A stretch of 64,000 nucleotides of DNA from Stieleria varia (GTDB taxonomy: Bacteria; Planctomycetota; Planctomycetia; Pirellulales; Pirellulaceae). Below the pieces are notes generated by a model. The model ran no database searches. It saw only the letters and a list, made by a program, of their open reading frames with translations, and had not been told where the DNA came from. Location: positions 1,674,001 through 1,738,000 of the forward strand of contig NZ_CP151726.1 in assembly GCF_038443385.1 (NCBI RefSeq). The letters run 5' to 3'. Positions 52,280 to 61,539 of this stretch are shown here, piece after piece (the first letter of the stretch is position 1; every line of letters starts with the position of its first letter). Both the position numbers and the translations under genes were made by a program.

Positions 52280-53728
52280 ATGAGAGCCGATCTGCCACAC
52301 GCTCGGTTCCTACTGGTTGCAATTGGGTTTGCCGCTTTGGTGGCATCTTCGCCGCTCGTTGCCGAAGTGCCGATGGGTTCGCAATCTGAGATCCCGCTGG
52401 GGATTTCAGACGACTTGCACACCGACATCGCCGTCGAGGCTTGGGGCGAAGCGTTCGCTTGCGAGCCGACTTTCATCGCGGAATCTAGCTCGTGTGAACA
52501 CACCGGCGGTGTCTCATCGACAAGCTCGCCGTCGACTCGTGTCGGATACGACAATGGTTTCGTCATCGCGAGCTCGGCAAATCAAGATCTGCACGCGGGG
52601 CAATTCGCCTATCGCCTGAGAATCAACGGATATGGGCAGCTTCGCGACACCGTGTTCCGCTCCGATGGCACCAACCCAAGTTTAAACCAGTTGCAGCTCA
52701 AGCGAGCCCGGATCATCTTTTCGGGGCACGCGTTCAGTCCCGATCTGACCTATCAGTTGCAGCTCGATGGACGCAGCAATTCGGGAGATGCGTTGCGGAT
52801 CTTGGACTACTACTTCACCTACGACGTCGGGCATCATCAATGGGACTGTTCGCCTGGAACATTCGGGTTTCGGGCGGGGCTCTACAAGATGCCTTTTTCG
52901 TTCGCACGCAGCCTCAGCGGCAAGCAGCTTGAGTTTGCCGACCGATCGATGGCCAGCATTTTCTTTGACGTCAACCGAAGTCTGGCGTGGGGGCTCTACG
53001 GTACGACCAACGATCTACCGATCCCGATTCAGTGGGAAGTCGCCGTGTTCAATGGTTTGGTCACCGGAGGTGCTGAGACCGGCAGCAGTGGGCAGTTGGA
53101 CAACAACAACGCTTTCTCGGCAAGGCTCAACTTGGACCCATCCGGTTCGTGGGCTTCTGGCGACATAGCGGATTTTGAATTCCACGAAACATTGGCAATG
53201 CGAATGGGTGCCGGAGCGGTCTTCACGACCATCGACCGACGTGGTCTGACAGAATTCGAGGCGATCCGAGTGGTCGACCAAGGAGTGCCGCTGGGCATTC
53301 TGTTGCCCGTAGCTATCGATTCGTACAACGTCACTAGCTTTTCCGCAGACGTGTCGGCCAAGTATCGCGGGGTTTCCGCGACACTTGAGTATTATTGGCG
53401 GGCGATCGATCGCTTTCGGGGTGGCAATCAGCCAGCGATCCTGGATCATGGACTTTGGTTTCAAATGGGAGCGTTTGTGATCCCCAAGAAACTCGAGTTG
53501 CTAGGGCGGTGGTCGCGTGTGCAGGGCAATTCTGGCACACTCGGGCAGCAGGATGCCAGTGCGGCAGAAGTCTCCGGGGGCTTTGCCTGGTATTTTCGTG
53601 ACCAACACCTGAAATTAACCTGTGACGCAACGCATCTGGACGGAGCACCGATCCAGTCGTCGACGTTGGACATTGCGGCCGGTGACATCGGCTGGCTGTA
53701 CCGCACGCAGTTTCAGTTCAGTTTCTGA
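52280..53728 (+). CDS. OprP/OprO-type outer-membrane porin
   Basis: A 482-residue protein of the phosphate-selective porin family. Signal peptide 'ARFLLVAIGFAALVASS', cleavage near 'LVAE'. The mature N-terminus is about 90 residues of unassigned sequence, then the barrel begins with 'FAYRLRINGYGQLRDTVF', 'LKRARIIFSGHAFSPDLTYQ', 'DYYFTYDVGHHQWDCSPGTF', 'RAGLYKMPFSFARSLSGKQL', 'EFADRSMASIFFDVNRSLAW', all typical of this group. It ends 'WLYRTQFQFSF', with terminal Phe. It should pass anions such as phosphate or polyphosphate. It is divergent from the OprB-like gene; the 234 bp after it hold no recognised gene. Confidence 0.88.
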   Translation: MRADLPHARFLLVAIGFAALVASSPLVAEVPMGSQSEIPLGISDDLHTDIAVEAWGEAFACEPTFIAESSSCEHTGGVSSTSSPSTRVGYDNGFVIASSANQDLHAGQFAYRLRINGYGQLRDTVFRSDGTNPSLNQLQLKRARIIFSGHAFSPDLTYQLQLDGRSNSGDALRILDYYFTYDVGHHQWDCSPGTFGFRAGLYKMPFSFARSLSGKQLEFADRSMASIFFDVNRSLAWGLYGTTNDLPIPIQWEVAVFNGLVTGGAETGSSGQLDNNNAFSARLNLDPSGSWASGDIADFEFHETLAMRMGAGAVFTTIDRRGLTEFEAIRVVDQGVPLGILLPVAIDSYNVTSFSADVSAKYRGVSATLEYYWRAIDRFRGGNQPAILDHGLWFQMGAFVIPKKLELLGRWSRVQGNSGTLGQQDASAAEVSGGFAWYFRDQHLKLTCDATHLDGAPIQSSTLDIAAGDIGWLYRTQFQFSF

Positions 53729-53962
53729 ACCGTTTGGCAACCATCGCCGATTCTCGTGCGGATCTTGTTGCGTTCTTGCGGCAACCCGCGCCCAGGGTGA
53801 ATCATTCATTTCTCAATGATTTTGATCGCTCAGCGGGCGGGCAAAGGTTGTATTTCCATTGGTCGCGGCGACAATGAGGATTCACAATGCTGGCCTTGGC
53901 GAATGCGTCGCCTGGTCATTTGATCATGTGCTTTCTTTTCCAGTATCTTTGCTGAGGCTCCC

Positions 53963-54661
53963 ATGCTGAAATCCCGGATATTCCCTTGGTCTCTGCTGTT
54001 GCTGGGAGGTGTCATCGGCTGGACTACGTCGCAAGTTCACTGGCATCACTTGGTGACAGCTCAGGATGATGCCGCTGTATTAAAGGAAGCCGCAAATGAC
54101 GATGCGACCGTAGCAACCGAAGCGGTGGATGGGGCAAGTGATCGTCCCTTGGAAACGCTTGACTGGTTGGTCGGCGATTGGACAGACAATCAAGACGATC
54201 CGAAGATCAAATTCACTTGTCAATTCTCAAAGAACAACGCGTTCTTGATTCGTTCTTTCAAGAGCAAGTTGGGCGAAACGGATTTTTCTGGCATGCAAGT
54301 GATCGCGTGGGATCCGGCCCAGCAAGTCATTCGCTCGTGGACCTACGACTCCAACGGAGGATTCGGTGAGGACGTGTGGACTCAAATGGACGAACGTTAC
54401 ACACTCCGCACCAAATACACGCTTGCCGATGGCGGTATCGCATCGGCACTGAGCGTTTTGAACTATGTCGATGAAGGAACCTGCACTTGGCAGACCGTCC
54501 ATCGTGAAATCGACGGCGTCTTGCAACCCAGTGCGGACGAGATCACTTTGATCAAAGTCACAGCGACGCCATCGGAACCAGCAACAGCACAAGACAACGC
54601 CGGGGCACAAAGTGATGCCGCAGCGCAGGGTGATGCCGCGACACCAGGAGAGAACCAATGA
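53963..54661 (+). CDS. Exported DUF1579-like (lipocalin-fold) protein
   Basis: A 232-residue exported protein. A hydrophobic N-terminus ('FPWSLLLLGGVIGW') serves as signal or anchor. The domain at about 68-200 begins 'LETLDWLVGDWTDNQDD' and continues with 'KIKFTCQFSKNNAFLIRSF', 'VIAWDPAQQVIRSWTYDSNG' and 'YTLADGGIASALSVLNYV', a beta-barrel pattern as in DUF1579-type and SgcJ-linked planctomycete proteins. The tail ('AQDNAGAQSDAAAQGDAA') is a low-complexity Ala/Gln repeat. A 4-bp overlap couples it to the Pro/Gly-rich gene. A truncated paralogue is at 4836, followed in the same order by the paralogue of the next gene, so the two genes move as a unit. Confidence 0.75.
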   Translation: MLKSRIFPWSLLLLGGVIGWTTSQVHWHHLVTAQDDAAVLKEAANDDATVATEAVDGASDRPLETLDWLVGDWTDNQDDPKIKFTCQFSKNNAFLIRSFKSKLGETDFSGMQVIAWDPAQQVIRSWTYDSNGGFGEDVWTQMDERYTLRTKYTLADGGIASALSVLNYVDEGTCTWQTVHREIDGVLQPSADEITLIKVTATPSEPATAQDNAGAQSDAAAQGDAATPGENQ

Positions 54662-56313
54662 ACCAGCGAACAATCATCATCATTGCAACCATCACGGCGG
54701 GCTTAGCGACAGTATTGTGGGTTCAGCCCAGCGTGGCTCAACGCCGCGGCGGTGGCGGCGGTGGCGGCGGTGGCCGCATGTCGGGATTTCGAGCACCCAG
54801 TGCATCACGCAACATCGGTCACGCACCGGCGATGTCACGTCCGTCGATGCCCCATCCAAGTGTGAACCGTCCATCAGCGCCACGGCCATCAGCGCCACGG
54901 CCATCAGCGCCACGTCCATCAGCGATACGTCCATCAGCGCCACGTCCATCAGCGCCACAGCAACCGGTCACGCGTCCGGCCACCAGACCGCAATTGCCAT
55001 CCGGTGGAATTCAAAAGCCGAACCTGGGCAACTCGCCAAACGGCAATCGTCCCAACACGACGTTACCGAACATCAATCGACCTGGGAACAACAAGCCCTC
55101 GTACACTCGTCCCGGCGGCAGCACGCGTCCGAGCTTACCCGGCAATGAACGGCCTGGGATCGGCAGTGGCATCACAAAACCCGGTGGCATCAATAGCCCC
55201 GGTGGCATCACAAAACCAGGTGGGATCACGAGACCGAATCCTGGTGGGATTGCCAAGCCTTTGCCAGGTGGCGGCCCGAGTGGTTCACAGCTAGACGATT
55301 TCTTGGGCATCAAACGTCCCTCGCGTCCCGGTGGTGCGACCACGTTGCCGGGGATCGTAGGCGACAAACGTCCGGGACTTGGCGGGGACAAATTCCCAGG
55401 ACTTGACGGCGACAAACGGCCCGGAGTTGACGGTGACCGATTCCCGGGAATCGATGGAGACCGACGCCCCGGTATCGGTGACGGCAATCGCCCCAATCTT
55501 GGGAACATCGGTTCCAACAACATCAATGTTGGCAATGTCAACGTCGGCAATAAGATCGACTTTTCCAAAGACCGAAACGCGTGGATTGATCAGCGTCACG
55601 AGATGGGCGACCGTGTGCGGGTCAACGCGGGAGGGCGTTACGCGTTTGACTATCGGTATGGAAACTATCGCCGCGGAGTTACCGGCGGTTTTGTCTATTA
55701 CCGCGGTTGGGGCGGGGATCCGTTTTATGGATGGCGTCGTCCGACCCGCGTCGCGTTCGCCGCCTATTTGGGTGCCGCGTGGTTCACACCGACTCCGGTT
55801 TACTACGCTTATGGGACTGGCGGTAACGTCTACTATGAGAACAACACCGTCTACGTCAACGGAGAGGCTGCCGGCACTCCGGAGGCTTATGCCCAGGATG
55901 CGATCAGCATCGCTGCATCGGCTCCCGCTCCGCCTGCAACGGAGGCAGCAGCCGGTGCTGCCGACGCGTCGACGCAACCTGAGGAGGAGTGGTTGCCATT
56001 GGGTGTGTTTGCATACACCAAGGAAGGTGTGGACGACTCACAAGCCATGATCGAGCTGGCGGTGAACAAACAAGGTGTGTTGGCTGGCACCTACTACAAC
56101 GAAGCCACCAAGGTTTCACGATCGCTGAAGGGCAGCATCGACAAGGACAGCCGTCGTGCCGTCGTCGGATTTGCCGACGGCGAAAACACCGACACCGTGC
56201 TGGAGATGGGTGTGGACAATCTGACAGAGGATGAAGTCTCAGCGTTGTTGCATCGTGGAACGGAGGAGTCCGAACCGGTTCTGCTGGTACGCCTGGAAGC
56301 GCCCGAAGAATGA
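54658..56313 (+). CDS. Exported Pro/Gly-rich repeat protein with C-terminal folded domain
   Basis: A 551-residue protein. Signal peptide 'ITAGLATVLWVQPSVAQ', then nine or more Gly ('RRGGGGGGGGG'). Residues ~60-110 are 'PSAPR' repeats, coded by 15-18-bp DNA repeats. Residues 160-210 have 'PGGITKPGG' repeats and 215-280 'GDKRPGLGGDKFPGLDG' repeats. After these comes a Tyr/Trp-rich segment ('YRRGVTGGFVYYRGWGGDPF', 'YAYGTGGNVYYENN'), and the last ~110 residues are globular ('EWLPLGVFAYTKEG', 'QGVLAGTYYNEATK'), the same domain as at the end of the 5102 protein. It may be a surface or matrix protein bridging a repeat stalk with a binding domain; function unknown. It precedes the sulfatase gene by 60 bp. 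Confidence 0.8.
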   Translation: MNQRTIIIIATITAGLATVLWVQPSVAQRRGGGGGGGGGRMSGFRAPSASRNIGHAPAMSRPSMPHPSVNRPSAPRPSAPRPSAPRPSAIRPSAPRPSAPQQPVTRPATRPQLPSGGIQKPNLGNSPNGNRPNTTLPNINRPGNNKPSYTRPGGSTRPSLPGNERPGIGSGITKPGGINSPGGITKPGGITRPNPGGIAKPLPGGGPSGSQLDDFLGIKRPSRPGGATTLPGIVGDKRPGLGGDKFPGLDGDKRPGVDGDRFPGIDGDRRPGIGDGNRPNLGNIGSNNINVGNVNVGNKIDFSKDRNAWIDQRHEMGDRVRVNAGGRYAFDYRYGNYRRGVTGGFVYYRGWGGDPFYGWRRPTRVAFAAYLGAAWFTPTPVYYAYGTGGNVYYENNTVYVNGEAAGTPEAYAQDAISIAASAPAPPATEAAAGAADASTQPEEEWLPLGVFAYTKEGVDDSQAMIELAVNKQGVLAGTYYNEATKVSRSLKGSIDKDSRRAVVGFADGENTDTVLEMGVDNLTEDEVSALLHRGTEESEPVLLVRLEAPEE

Positions 56314-56373
56314 GTCATCAAGGATGACACAGCGGCGTGTCTCTTGTCGAAGAGCTTTCCAAGGAATCAAGGC

Positions 56374-58758
56374 ATGATTTACTTTCTTGTGGTATTGCTG
56401 TGTCTGTTTGGGTCCATTCTGTCACGTGATGCGAGTGCACAGGCTGATGCCCAAACAGTGGAGTCGCGGACCGATGGTCTCACCTTGCCATTCCCGCCAA
56501 CGCCGATGGACAGTGTGGCCAAACCGCGTCTGCAAGACTCGACGATGAAATGGCCTGAGAATCCCGAGCGTCTACCAAAGGATGCGCCGAACATTTTGAT
56601 CGTGATGCTCGACGACGTTGGGTTTGGCGTGTCCGAAACGTTCGGCGGTGAGGTCAAGACGCCGACCTTTGAAAAGATCGCCAGCGAAGGTCTGCGGTAC
56701 AACGCGTTTCACACTTGCGCGATTTGCTCTCCGACTCGGGCTTCACTGCTGACCGGCAGAAATCACACGCGGATCGGCAGCGGGACGATTGCGGAGCGGG
56801 CCGTAGCGTTTGACGGCTTTACGGGAATCATTCCCAAGTCGGCTGCAACGATCGCCGAGGTGCTGAAGCAATACGGCTATCACACTTCAGCATTCGGCAA
56901 GTGGCACAACACCCCGGCGACTGAAACGACTGCGTTGGGCCCCAAAGATCGATGGCCCAATGGCTACGGCTTTGAACACTTTTATGGATTCCTGGGCGGT
57001 GAGACGTCTCAATGGGAGCCGCGGCTGACCCTGAATTACGATGCCATCGAACCACCAGTGCATGACCCCGAATACCACTTCACCGTCGACATGGCCGACC
57101 GAGCGGTTGCGTGGATGGAGAATCATCAAGCGTTTGCGCCCGACAAGCCATTCTTTATGTACTGGGCTCCTGGCGGTGTACACGGACCGCATCACGTCTT
57201 TCCGCAATGGGCGGACAAGTACAAAGGGCAATTTGACGACGGCTGGGATGAATACCGCAAGCGGGTTCATCAGCGTCAACTGAAAATGGGGGTCATTCCG
57301 TCAGGAACCAAACTGACAGAGCGTGACGAAACTCTAGAGGGCTGGGATGACATCCCAGAAAACCAACGAGCCTTTCAGTGTCGCTTGATGGAACTCTACG
57401 CAGGGTATCTCGAACATACCGACGTGCAAGTCGGACGCGTGGTCGACGGCTTAGAACGGCTCGGTATCCGTGAAAACACGCTGATCATCTATATCTTTGG
57501 TGACAACGGCTCCAGCAGCGAGGGTCAGCATGGTTCGATCAGCGAACTGCTGGCACAGAACAATATCCCCAACACCATCGACCAACAGCTGGCTGCCTTG
57601 GAGCGGATCGGTGGAATCGATGCTTTGGGCACATCGCGAACCGACAACATGTACCATGCGGGTTGGGCGTGGGCTGGCGGCACGCCCTTCAAAGGGACCA
57701 AACTACTCGGTGCATACTTCGGTGGCACGCGAAACCCGATGGCCATTTCCTGGCCCAAAAAGATCGAGCCGGACACGAAAATTCGATCGCAGTTTCACCA
57801 CGTGATCGATATCGCCCCGACGATATACGAACTTCTACAAATCAATCCCCCAGAGGTCGTCAACGGAATCAAGCAGATCCCGATCGATGGGGTGAGTCTG
57901 GCGTACACGTTTGACGACGGTGAAGCAGAGGACAGAAAGTCAACGCAGTTTTTTGACAACAACGGCAGTCGCGCTATCTATCACGACGGATGGATGGCGT
58001 GCGCATTCGGCCCATTCATTCCGTGGAACACGCCAGCCTCGGTTCAGCGAATTCGCCAGTGGGATTCGGCGAGCGATCAGTGGGAACTGTACAACTTGAC
58101 CGACGATTTCTCTCAAGCCAACGACTTGGCCCAACAAAATCCGCAAAAACTTGCGGAGCTCAAAGAGATGTTTTTGAAACTGGCTGCTGAGAACAAAGAC
58201 TTTCCGATCGGAGCGGGGAATTGGTTGCGTTTGAATCCCGAGGACCGTGTGAAAACGTCCTACATGAGCTGGAAGTTCAATCAGTCAACGCGTCGCATGC
58301 CCGAGTTCGCTGCGCCCGGTGTTGGACGTCAAAGTTCGGATGTTCGCCTGAGCGTCGAACTGGGTGATCGGTCCAGCGGAGTTCTTTACGCCGTGGGTGG
58401 CAGTGGCGGGGGCTTGACCGTTTACATGGACGCAGGCCATTTGGTCTATGAGTACAACATGATGATTATCGAGAACTACACCATGCGATCGAAAGACGCA
58501 TTGTCCGCGGGCAAGCATACGATCGACATTCAAACGGTGATTCAAGGACCGGGGACGCCCGGTGAGGTCACCGTGTCGGTCGACGGTGAATCGATCGGTT
58601 CGGTTTCCTTGGCTCGCACTGTGCCCGCTGCCTTCACTGCCACAGAATCCTTTGACGTCGGCGTCGACTTGGGGTCGCCTGTTTCTTTGACATACGAAGA
58701 TCGACGTCCGTTTGAGTTCGACGGTAAAATTCGCGAAATGACGATTGAACTCAAGTAG
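56374..58758 (+). CDS. Secreted arylsulfatase (formylglycine-dependent)
   Basis: A 794-residue sulfatase. The start at 56374 has AAGGAATCAAGGC upstream and gives a clean signal peptide ('MIYFLVVLLCLFGSILS', cleavage near 'ASAQ'). Metal ligands Asp80-Asp81 are in 'NILIVMLDDVGFG'. The modification motif is Cys118-Ser-Pro-Thr-Arg122 followed by 'ASLLTGRNHTRIG'; Cys118 should become formylglycine through a maturase not seen here. 'IIYIFGDNGSSSEGQ' holds the Asp/Asn pair and 'FKGTKL' the conserved Lys. A C-terminal ~130-residue beta domain follows. The sequence is of the large arylsulfatase A-like S1 type with 'CAICSPTR' and could release sulfate from polysaccharides of algae. It ends 43 bp before the HAD gene. 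Confidence 0.93.
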   Translation: MIYFLVVLLCLFGSILSRDASAQADAQTVESRTDGLTLPFPPTPMDSVAKPRLQDSTMKWPENPERLPKDAPNILIVMLDDVGFGVSETFGGEVKTPTFEKIASEGLRYNAFHTCAICSPTRASLLTGRNHTRIGSGTIAERAVAFDGFTGIIPKSAATIAEVLKQYGYHTSAFGKWHNTPATETTALGPKDRWPNGYGFEHFYGFLGGETSQWEPRLTLNYDAIEPPVHDPEYHFTVDMADRAVAWMENHQAFAPDKPFFMYWAPGGVHGPHHVFPQWADKYKGQFDDGWDEYRKRVHQRQLKMGVIPSGTKLTERDETLEGWDDIPENQRAFQCRLMELYAGYLEHTDVQVGRVVDGLERLGIRENTLIIYIFGDNGSSSEGQHGSISELLAQNNIPNTIDQQLAALERIGGIDALGTSRTDNMYHAGWAWAGGTPFKGTKLLGAYFGGTRNPMAISWPKKIEPDTKIRSQFHHVIDIAPTIYELLQINPPEVVNGIKQIPIDGVSLAYTFDDGEAEDRKSTQFFDNNGSRAIYHDGWMACAFGPFIPWNTPASVQRIRQWDSASDQWELYNLTDDFSQANDLAQQNPQKLAELKEMFLKLAAENKDFPIGAGNWLRLNPEDRVKTSYMSWKFNQSTRRMPEFAAPGVGRQSSDVRLSVELGDRSSGVLYAVGGSGGGLTVYMDAGHLVYEYNMMIIENYTMRSKDALSAGKHTIDIQTVIQGPGTPGEVTVSVDGESIGSVSLARTVPAAFTATESFDVGVDLGSPVSLTYEDRRPFEFDGKIREMTIELK

Positions 58759-58801
58759 CCACGGCACAAGACCAGGCTTCATCTTTCGACCACCGAATCC
58801 C

Positions 58802-59812
58802 ATGACAAAAGAGCCGATGTATTACTTCAGTCACCATATGATCCCATGCTGTTTTCTCGCGTTTTGTGCGATTACTGTGCAGGCGGCTGAGCCGTTGCCA
58901 TCGTGGAATGACGGTCCAGCCAAGCAGGCCATTATCGACTTTGTCGAGACAGTCACCGACGAGAATTCGGACGACTTTGTTCCGGCTGACCAGCGAGTCG
59001 CAACGTTTGACAACGACGGCACTCTCTGGTCCGAGCAACCCATGTATGGACAAGCCGCATTTGTGATGGATCGCGTCAAGGCACTGGCGCCCCAACACCC
59101 CGAGTGGCAAACCACCCAGCCGTATTCTGCTGTGCTGCAAGGAGACATGGCAGCGGTTGCCGCAGGCGGACATCGGGCGCTGCTGGAGTTGGTGATGGCC
59201 ACTCATGCAGGGATGACCACGGATGAGTTTGAGGCGATTGTGACTCAGTGGATCACAACGGCGCGGCATCCCAAGACCGGGCGACTCTATACCGAGATGG
59301 TTTACCAGCCGATGTTGGAACTGCTCGACTATTTGAGATCCAACGGATTCAAGACATTCATCGTTTCCGGAGGCGGGGTTGATTTCATGCGTCCTTGGAC
59401 GCAGCGTGTCTACGGGATTCCACCCGAGCAAGTCGTCGGCAGCAGCGTGAAGTGCCGGTTTGAGGTTCGCGACGGCAGTCCGGTCGTCATTCGGTTGCCC
59501 GAGCTGAATTTCATTGATGACAAAGAAGGCAAGCCGGTAGGGATTCAGCAGCACATCGGCCAGCGGCCCACGATGGCATTTGGTAACTCAGACGGCGACT
59601 ACGAGATGCTGCAGTGGACAACGGCAGGCGACGGTCCACGCTTTGGCATGTTGATCCATCACACCGACGCGGATCGCGAATCGGCCTACGATCGGGAATC
59701 ATCCATCGGCAAACTTGAGCGGGGTTTGGACGACGCCCGAGCCAAAGGTTGGGTGCTCGTCGACATGAAACAGGACTGGAGTAAGATCTTTCCCGATTTG
59801 AAGAAACGGTAG
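58802..59812 (+). CDS. Exported HAD-family phosphatase
   Basis: A 336-residue HAD phosphatase. The ATG at 58802 gives a signal peptide ('MIPCCFLAFCAITVQAAE'). Motif I is Asp70-Asn-Asp72-Gly-Thr ('ATFDNDGTLWSEQP'), motif II 'TFIVSGGGVDFM', the motif III Lys lies in the region 'KEGKPVGIQQHIG', and motif IV is 'AFGNSDGDYEML'. Proteins of this subtype are often annotated as haloacid dehalogenase-like hydrolases next to sulfatases in marine bacteria. An exported phosphatase may remove phosphate from the sulfatase products or polysaccharides; this is inference from position. The gene is followed by the DUF3302 gene after 37 bp. Confidence 0.88.
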   Translation: MTKEPMYYFSHHMIPCCFLAFCAITVQAAEPLPSWNDGPAKQAIIDFVETVTDENSDDFVPADQRVATFDNDGTLWSEQPMYGQAAFVMDRVKALAPQHPEWQTTQPYSAVLQGDMAAVAAGGHRALLELVMATHAGMTTDEFEAIVTQWITTARHPKTGRLYTEMVYQPMLELLDYLRSNGFKTFIVSGGGVDFMRPWTQRVYGIPPEQVVGSSVKCRFEVRDGSPVVIRLPELNFIDDKEGKPVGIQQHIGQRPTMAFGNSDGDYEMLQWTTAGDGPRFGMLIHHTDADRESAYDRESSIGKLERGLDDARAKGWVLVDMKQDWSKIFPDLKKR

Positions 59813-59849
59813 CGATGTAAGCCACAACGTTGTATCCAAGGAGTTTCAA

Positions 59850-60233
59850 GTGGAGTTTCAATTCGAGTCGATGGGACCGACGCTGCGGATCGTGGTGCTG
59901 ATTTTCCTGCTGGTGTTTCTGTTGATCATCATCGGCGTGGTCGTAGGCCTCGCGGCATTGCCCGGTATGATCGCTCGCAAACGAAATCATCCCCAAGCCT
60001 CCGCGATTAACGTCGCCGGGTGGCTTGGATTGCCGACGGGAATCGTGTGGGTACTGGCAATGGTGGGCGCCCACTGGGATCCAACAGTCATTAAAGCAGC
60101 AGGCAGTACATCAACAGACAGTGCTGACGAACTGGATCAGGCGGCACTGTCGAACAGACTGGCCGACAAGCTGGCTGCTTTGGAATCCTCTCTGAACAAG
60201 ATAGAAACCGCCGTCCAAGGAACGTCCAAATGA
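59850..60233 (+). CDS. DUF3302 inner-membrane protein (YibI-like)
   Basis: A 127-residue membrane protein starting from GTG at 59850, with AAGGAG 12 bases upstream. Two hydrophobic segments: 'LRIVVLIFLLVFLLIIIGVV' and 'INVAGWLGLPTGIVWVLAMV', with the conserved 'LPGMIARKRNHPQASAI' between them. This is the pattern of E. coli YibI (DUF3302), whose gene lies next to yibH for a HlyD-type protein, as here. The C-terminal ~35 residues form a helix ('LADKLAALESSLNKIETAV'). It overlaps the next start by 4 bp. Confidence 0.8.
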   Translation: MEFQFESMGPTLRIVVLIFLLVFLLIIIGVVVGLAALPGMIARKRNHPQASAINVAGWLGLPTGIVWVLAMVGAHWDPTVIKAAGSTSTDSADELDQAALSNRLADKLAALESSLNKIETAVQGTSK

Positions 60234-60418
60234 TTCCGGCTTTGTTAAGTTGCGTGTTCGTTTTTTATCTGTATCGCACCTTGAATGCTCCGCCAACAGA
60301 TTCACCCGATGCATCGCTCCGTGATTCAACTCCGGCGGCGTTGGAGTCAAGAATCGATTCCTTACAGCAGCGTTTGGATCGACTTGCGACATCGCTGACC
60401 CGGGAGGATCGATCATGA
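60230..60418 (+). CDS. Small membrane-anchored coiled-coil protein
   Basis: A 62-residue protein with one N-terminal hydrophobic segment ('MIPALLSCVFVFYLYRTL') and an amphipathic C-terminal helix ('ALESRIDSLQQRLDRLATSL'). Both ends overlap their neighbours by 4 bp (ATGA at 60230 and at 60415), so its translation is coupled with the DUF3302 and HlyD genes. The helix resembles that at the end of the DUF3302 protein, so the two may pair. I know no family for it. The double overlap is the main evidence that it is real. Confidence 0.65.
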   Translation: MIPALLSCVFVFYLYRTLNAPPTDSPDASLRDSTPAALESRIDSLQQRLDRLATSLTREDRS

Positions 60419-61539
60419 GTTGGATTCTCGCGGGCATTTATTGCGGTGTCATTTGGCTCGTTTTCGCGAAGCTGAAACTGATGCGACTGTCGCTGCCGTT
60501 GGCAATTGTCTTGGCCTCATTGGGGCCGGCCATGATCGTGGCGCTGTTGTTCTGTGCCCAGTACTTTCACCCCTACACTCATGCTGCGATCGTGCTTGAG
60601 CGGATCGATCCCATCATCCCGCAACTTTCCCGACCGGGGCGTGTGGTGGAGGTGTCGGTGAAACCCAACACGCCGATCAAAAAGGGTGATCCGCTGTTTC
60701 GTGTCGATCCAATTCCCTACGACAACGCGGTCAAGCGAGCCGAAACGGCGTTGACGCAAGCCAATCAAAACGTGGATTTGGCAAAGTCGTCGGTGACTCT
60801 GGCCGAAGCGGTGCTGAAGCGTTCGCAAGCGGATTTGGACTATGCAGAGAATGACCGAGATCGAAAACAAAAACTGCGGGCATCGGGCGGTGCCAGCCAG
60901 GATGAGCTGGAACGCGCGATCGCCAAGTTCGAACAGGCCAGCGCAGCGGTTTCGCAAGCCGAGGAGAGTCTAAAACAGTCCAAGTTGTCGGTGGATGTCG
61001 CCATCACCAATATTGCTCAAGCGGAGACGACGCTGCAGGATGCTCGGTACGACCAAAGTCAAACGGATGTTTTGGCTCCAGCGGACGGCTACGTCACCAA
61101 CCTGCAGCTTCGTGAGGGCATGATGGTCGGAGGTGGTACCGGGGCGGTGATGACCTTCATCCGTGACCACGACGATGACGATCACGGCGTGATTGTGGCA
61201 ACGTTTGCAGAGAAGAGCTTTCTCAGAATCAAACCGGGCCACTACGCCGAAGTAGCGATGGATGGTTACCCCGGCGAAATTCTGACCGGTAGAGTGCTCA
61301 ATACGATCGACGTTTCTGGGACAGGGCAATTGACTGCCAGTGGCCAGTTGCCCACTTCGATCCTCAGTGGCAAACCGACACTCTTTGCGGTTCGCATCAA
61401 ACTGGATCGTGCGGACGAGTTGAGGCTGCCAGGCGGTGCGCGAGGACAAGCCGCGATCTACACCGAGGATGTTCAGGTTGCGGGCATCCCCATCATGTTT
61501 TTGATCCGTACCAATAGCTGGCTGAATTACGTCATGTAG
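60415..61539 (+). CDS. HlyD-family membrane fusion protein (YibH-like)
   Basis: A 374-residue membrane fusion protein. Two N-terminal hydrophobic segments ('SWILAGIYCGVIWLVFA', 'LPLAIVLASLGPAMIVALLF') anchor it. The lipoyl domain halves are 'SRPGRVVEVSVKPNTPIKKG' and 'DVLAPADGYVTNLQLREGMM', separated by a long coiled coil at ~105-210 ('QVTLAEAVLKRSQADLDYAE'-type heptads). The barrel contains 'IKPGHYAEVAMDGYPGEI'. The arrangement with DUF3302 is like E. coli yibI-yibH. No ABC or RND partner gene is nearby; YibH-type proteins may act with unlinked partners such as aromatic-acid efflux. Ends 'IRTNSWLNYVM'. Confidence 0.88.
   Translation: MSWILAGIYCGVIWLVFAKLKLMRLSLPLAIVLASLGPAMIVALLFCAQYFHPYTHAAIVLERIDPIIPQLSRPGRVVEVSVKPNTPIKKGDPLFRVDPIPYDNAVKRAETALTQANQNVDLAKSSVTLAEAVLKRSQADLDYAENDRDRKQKLRASGGASQDELERAIAKFEQASAAVSQAEESLKQSKLSVDVAITNIAQAETTLQDARYDQSQTDVLAPADGYVTNLQLREGMMVGGGTGAVMTFIRDHDDDDHGVIVATFAEKSFLRIKPGHYAEVAMDGYPGEILTGRVLNTIDVSGTGQLTASGQLPTSILSGKPTLFAVRIKLDRADELRLPGGARGQAAIYTEDVQVAGIPIMFLIRTNSWLNYVM

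Noticed and set aside
51808-52566. 252-codon minus-strand frame with Met-Asn-Ala-Gln repeats
   Set aside because: It runs antisense through the beginning of the OprP-type gene and through the porin start; the repeats come from the 15-bp tandem DNA repeat.
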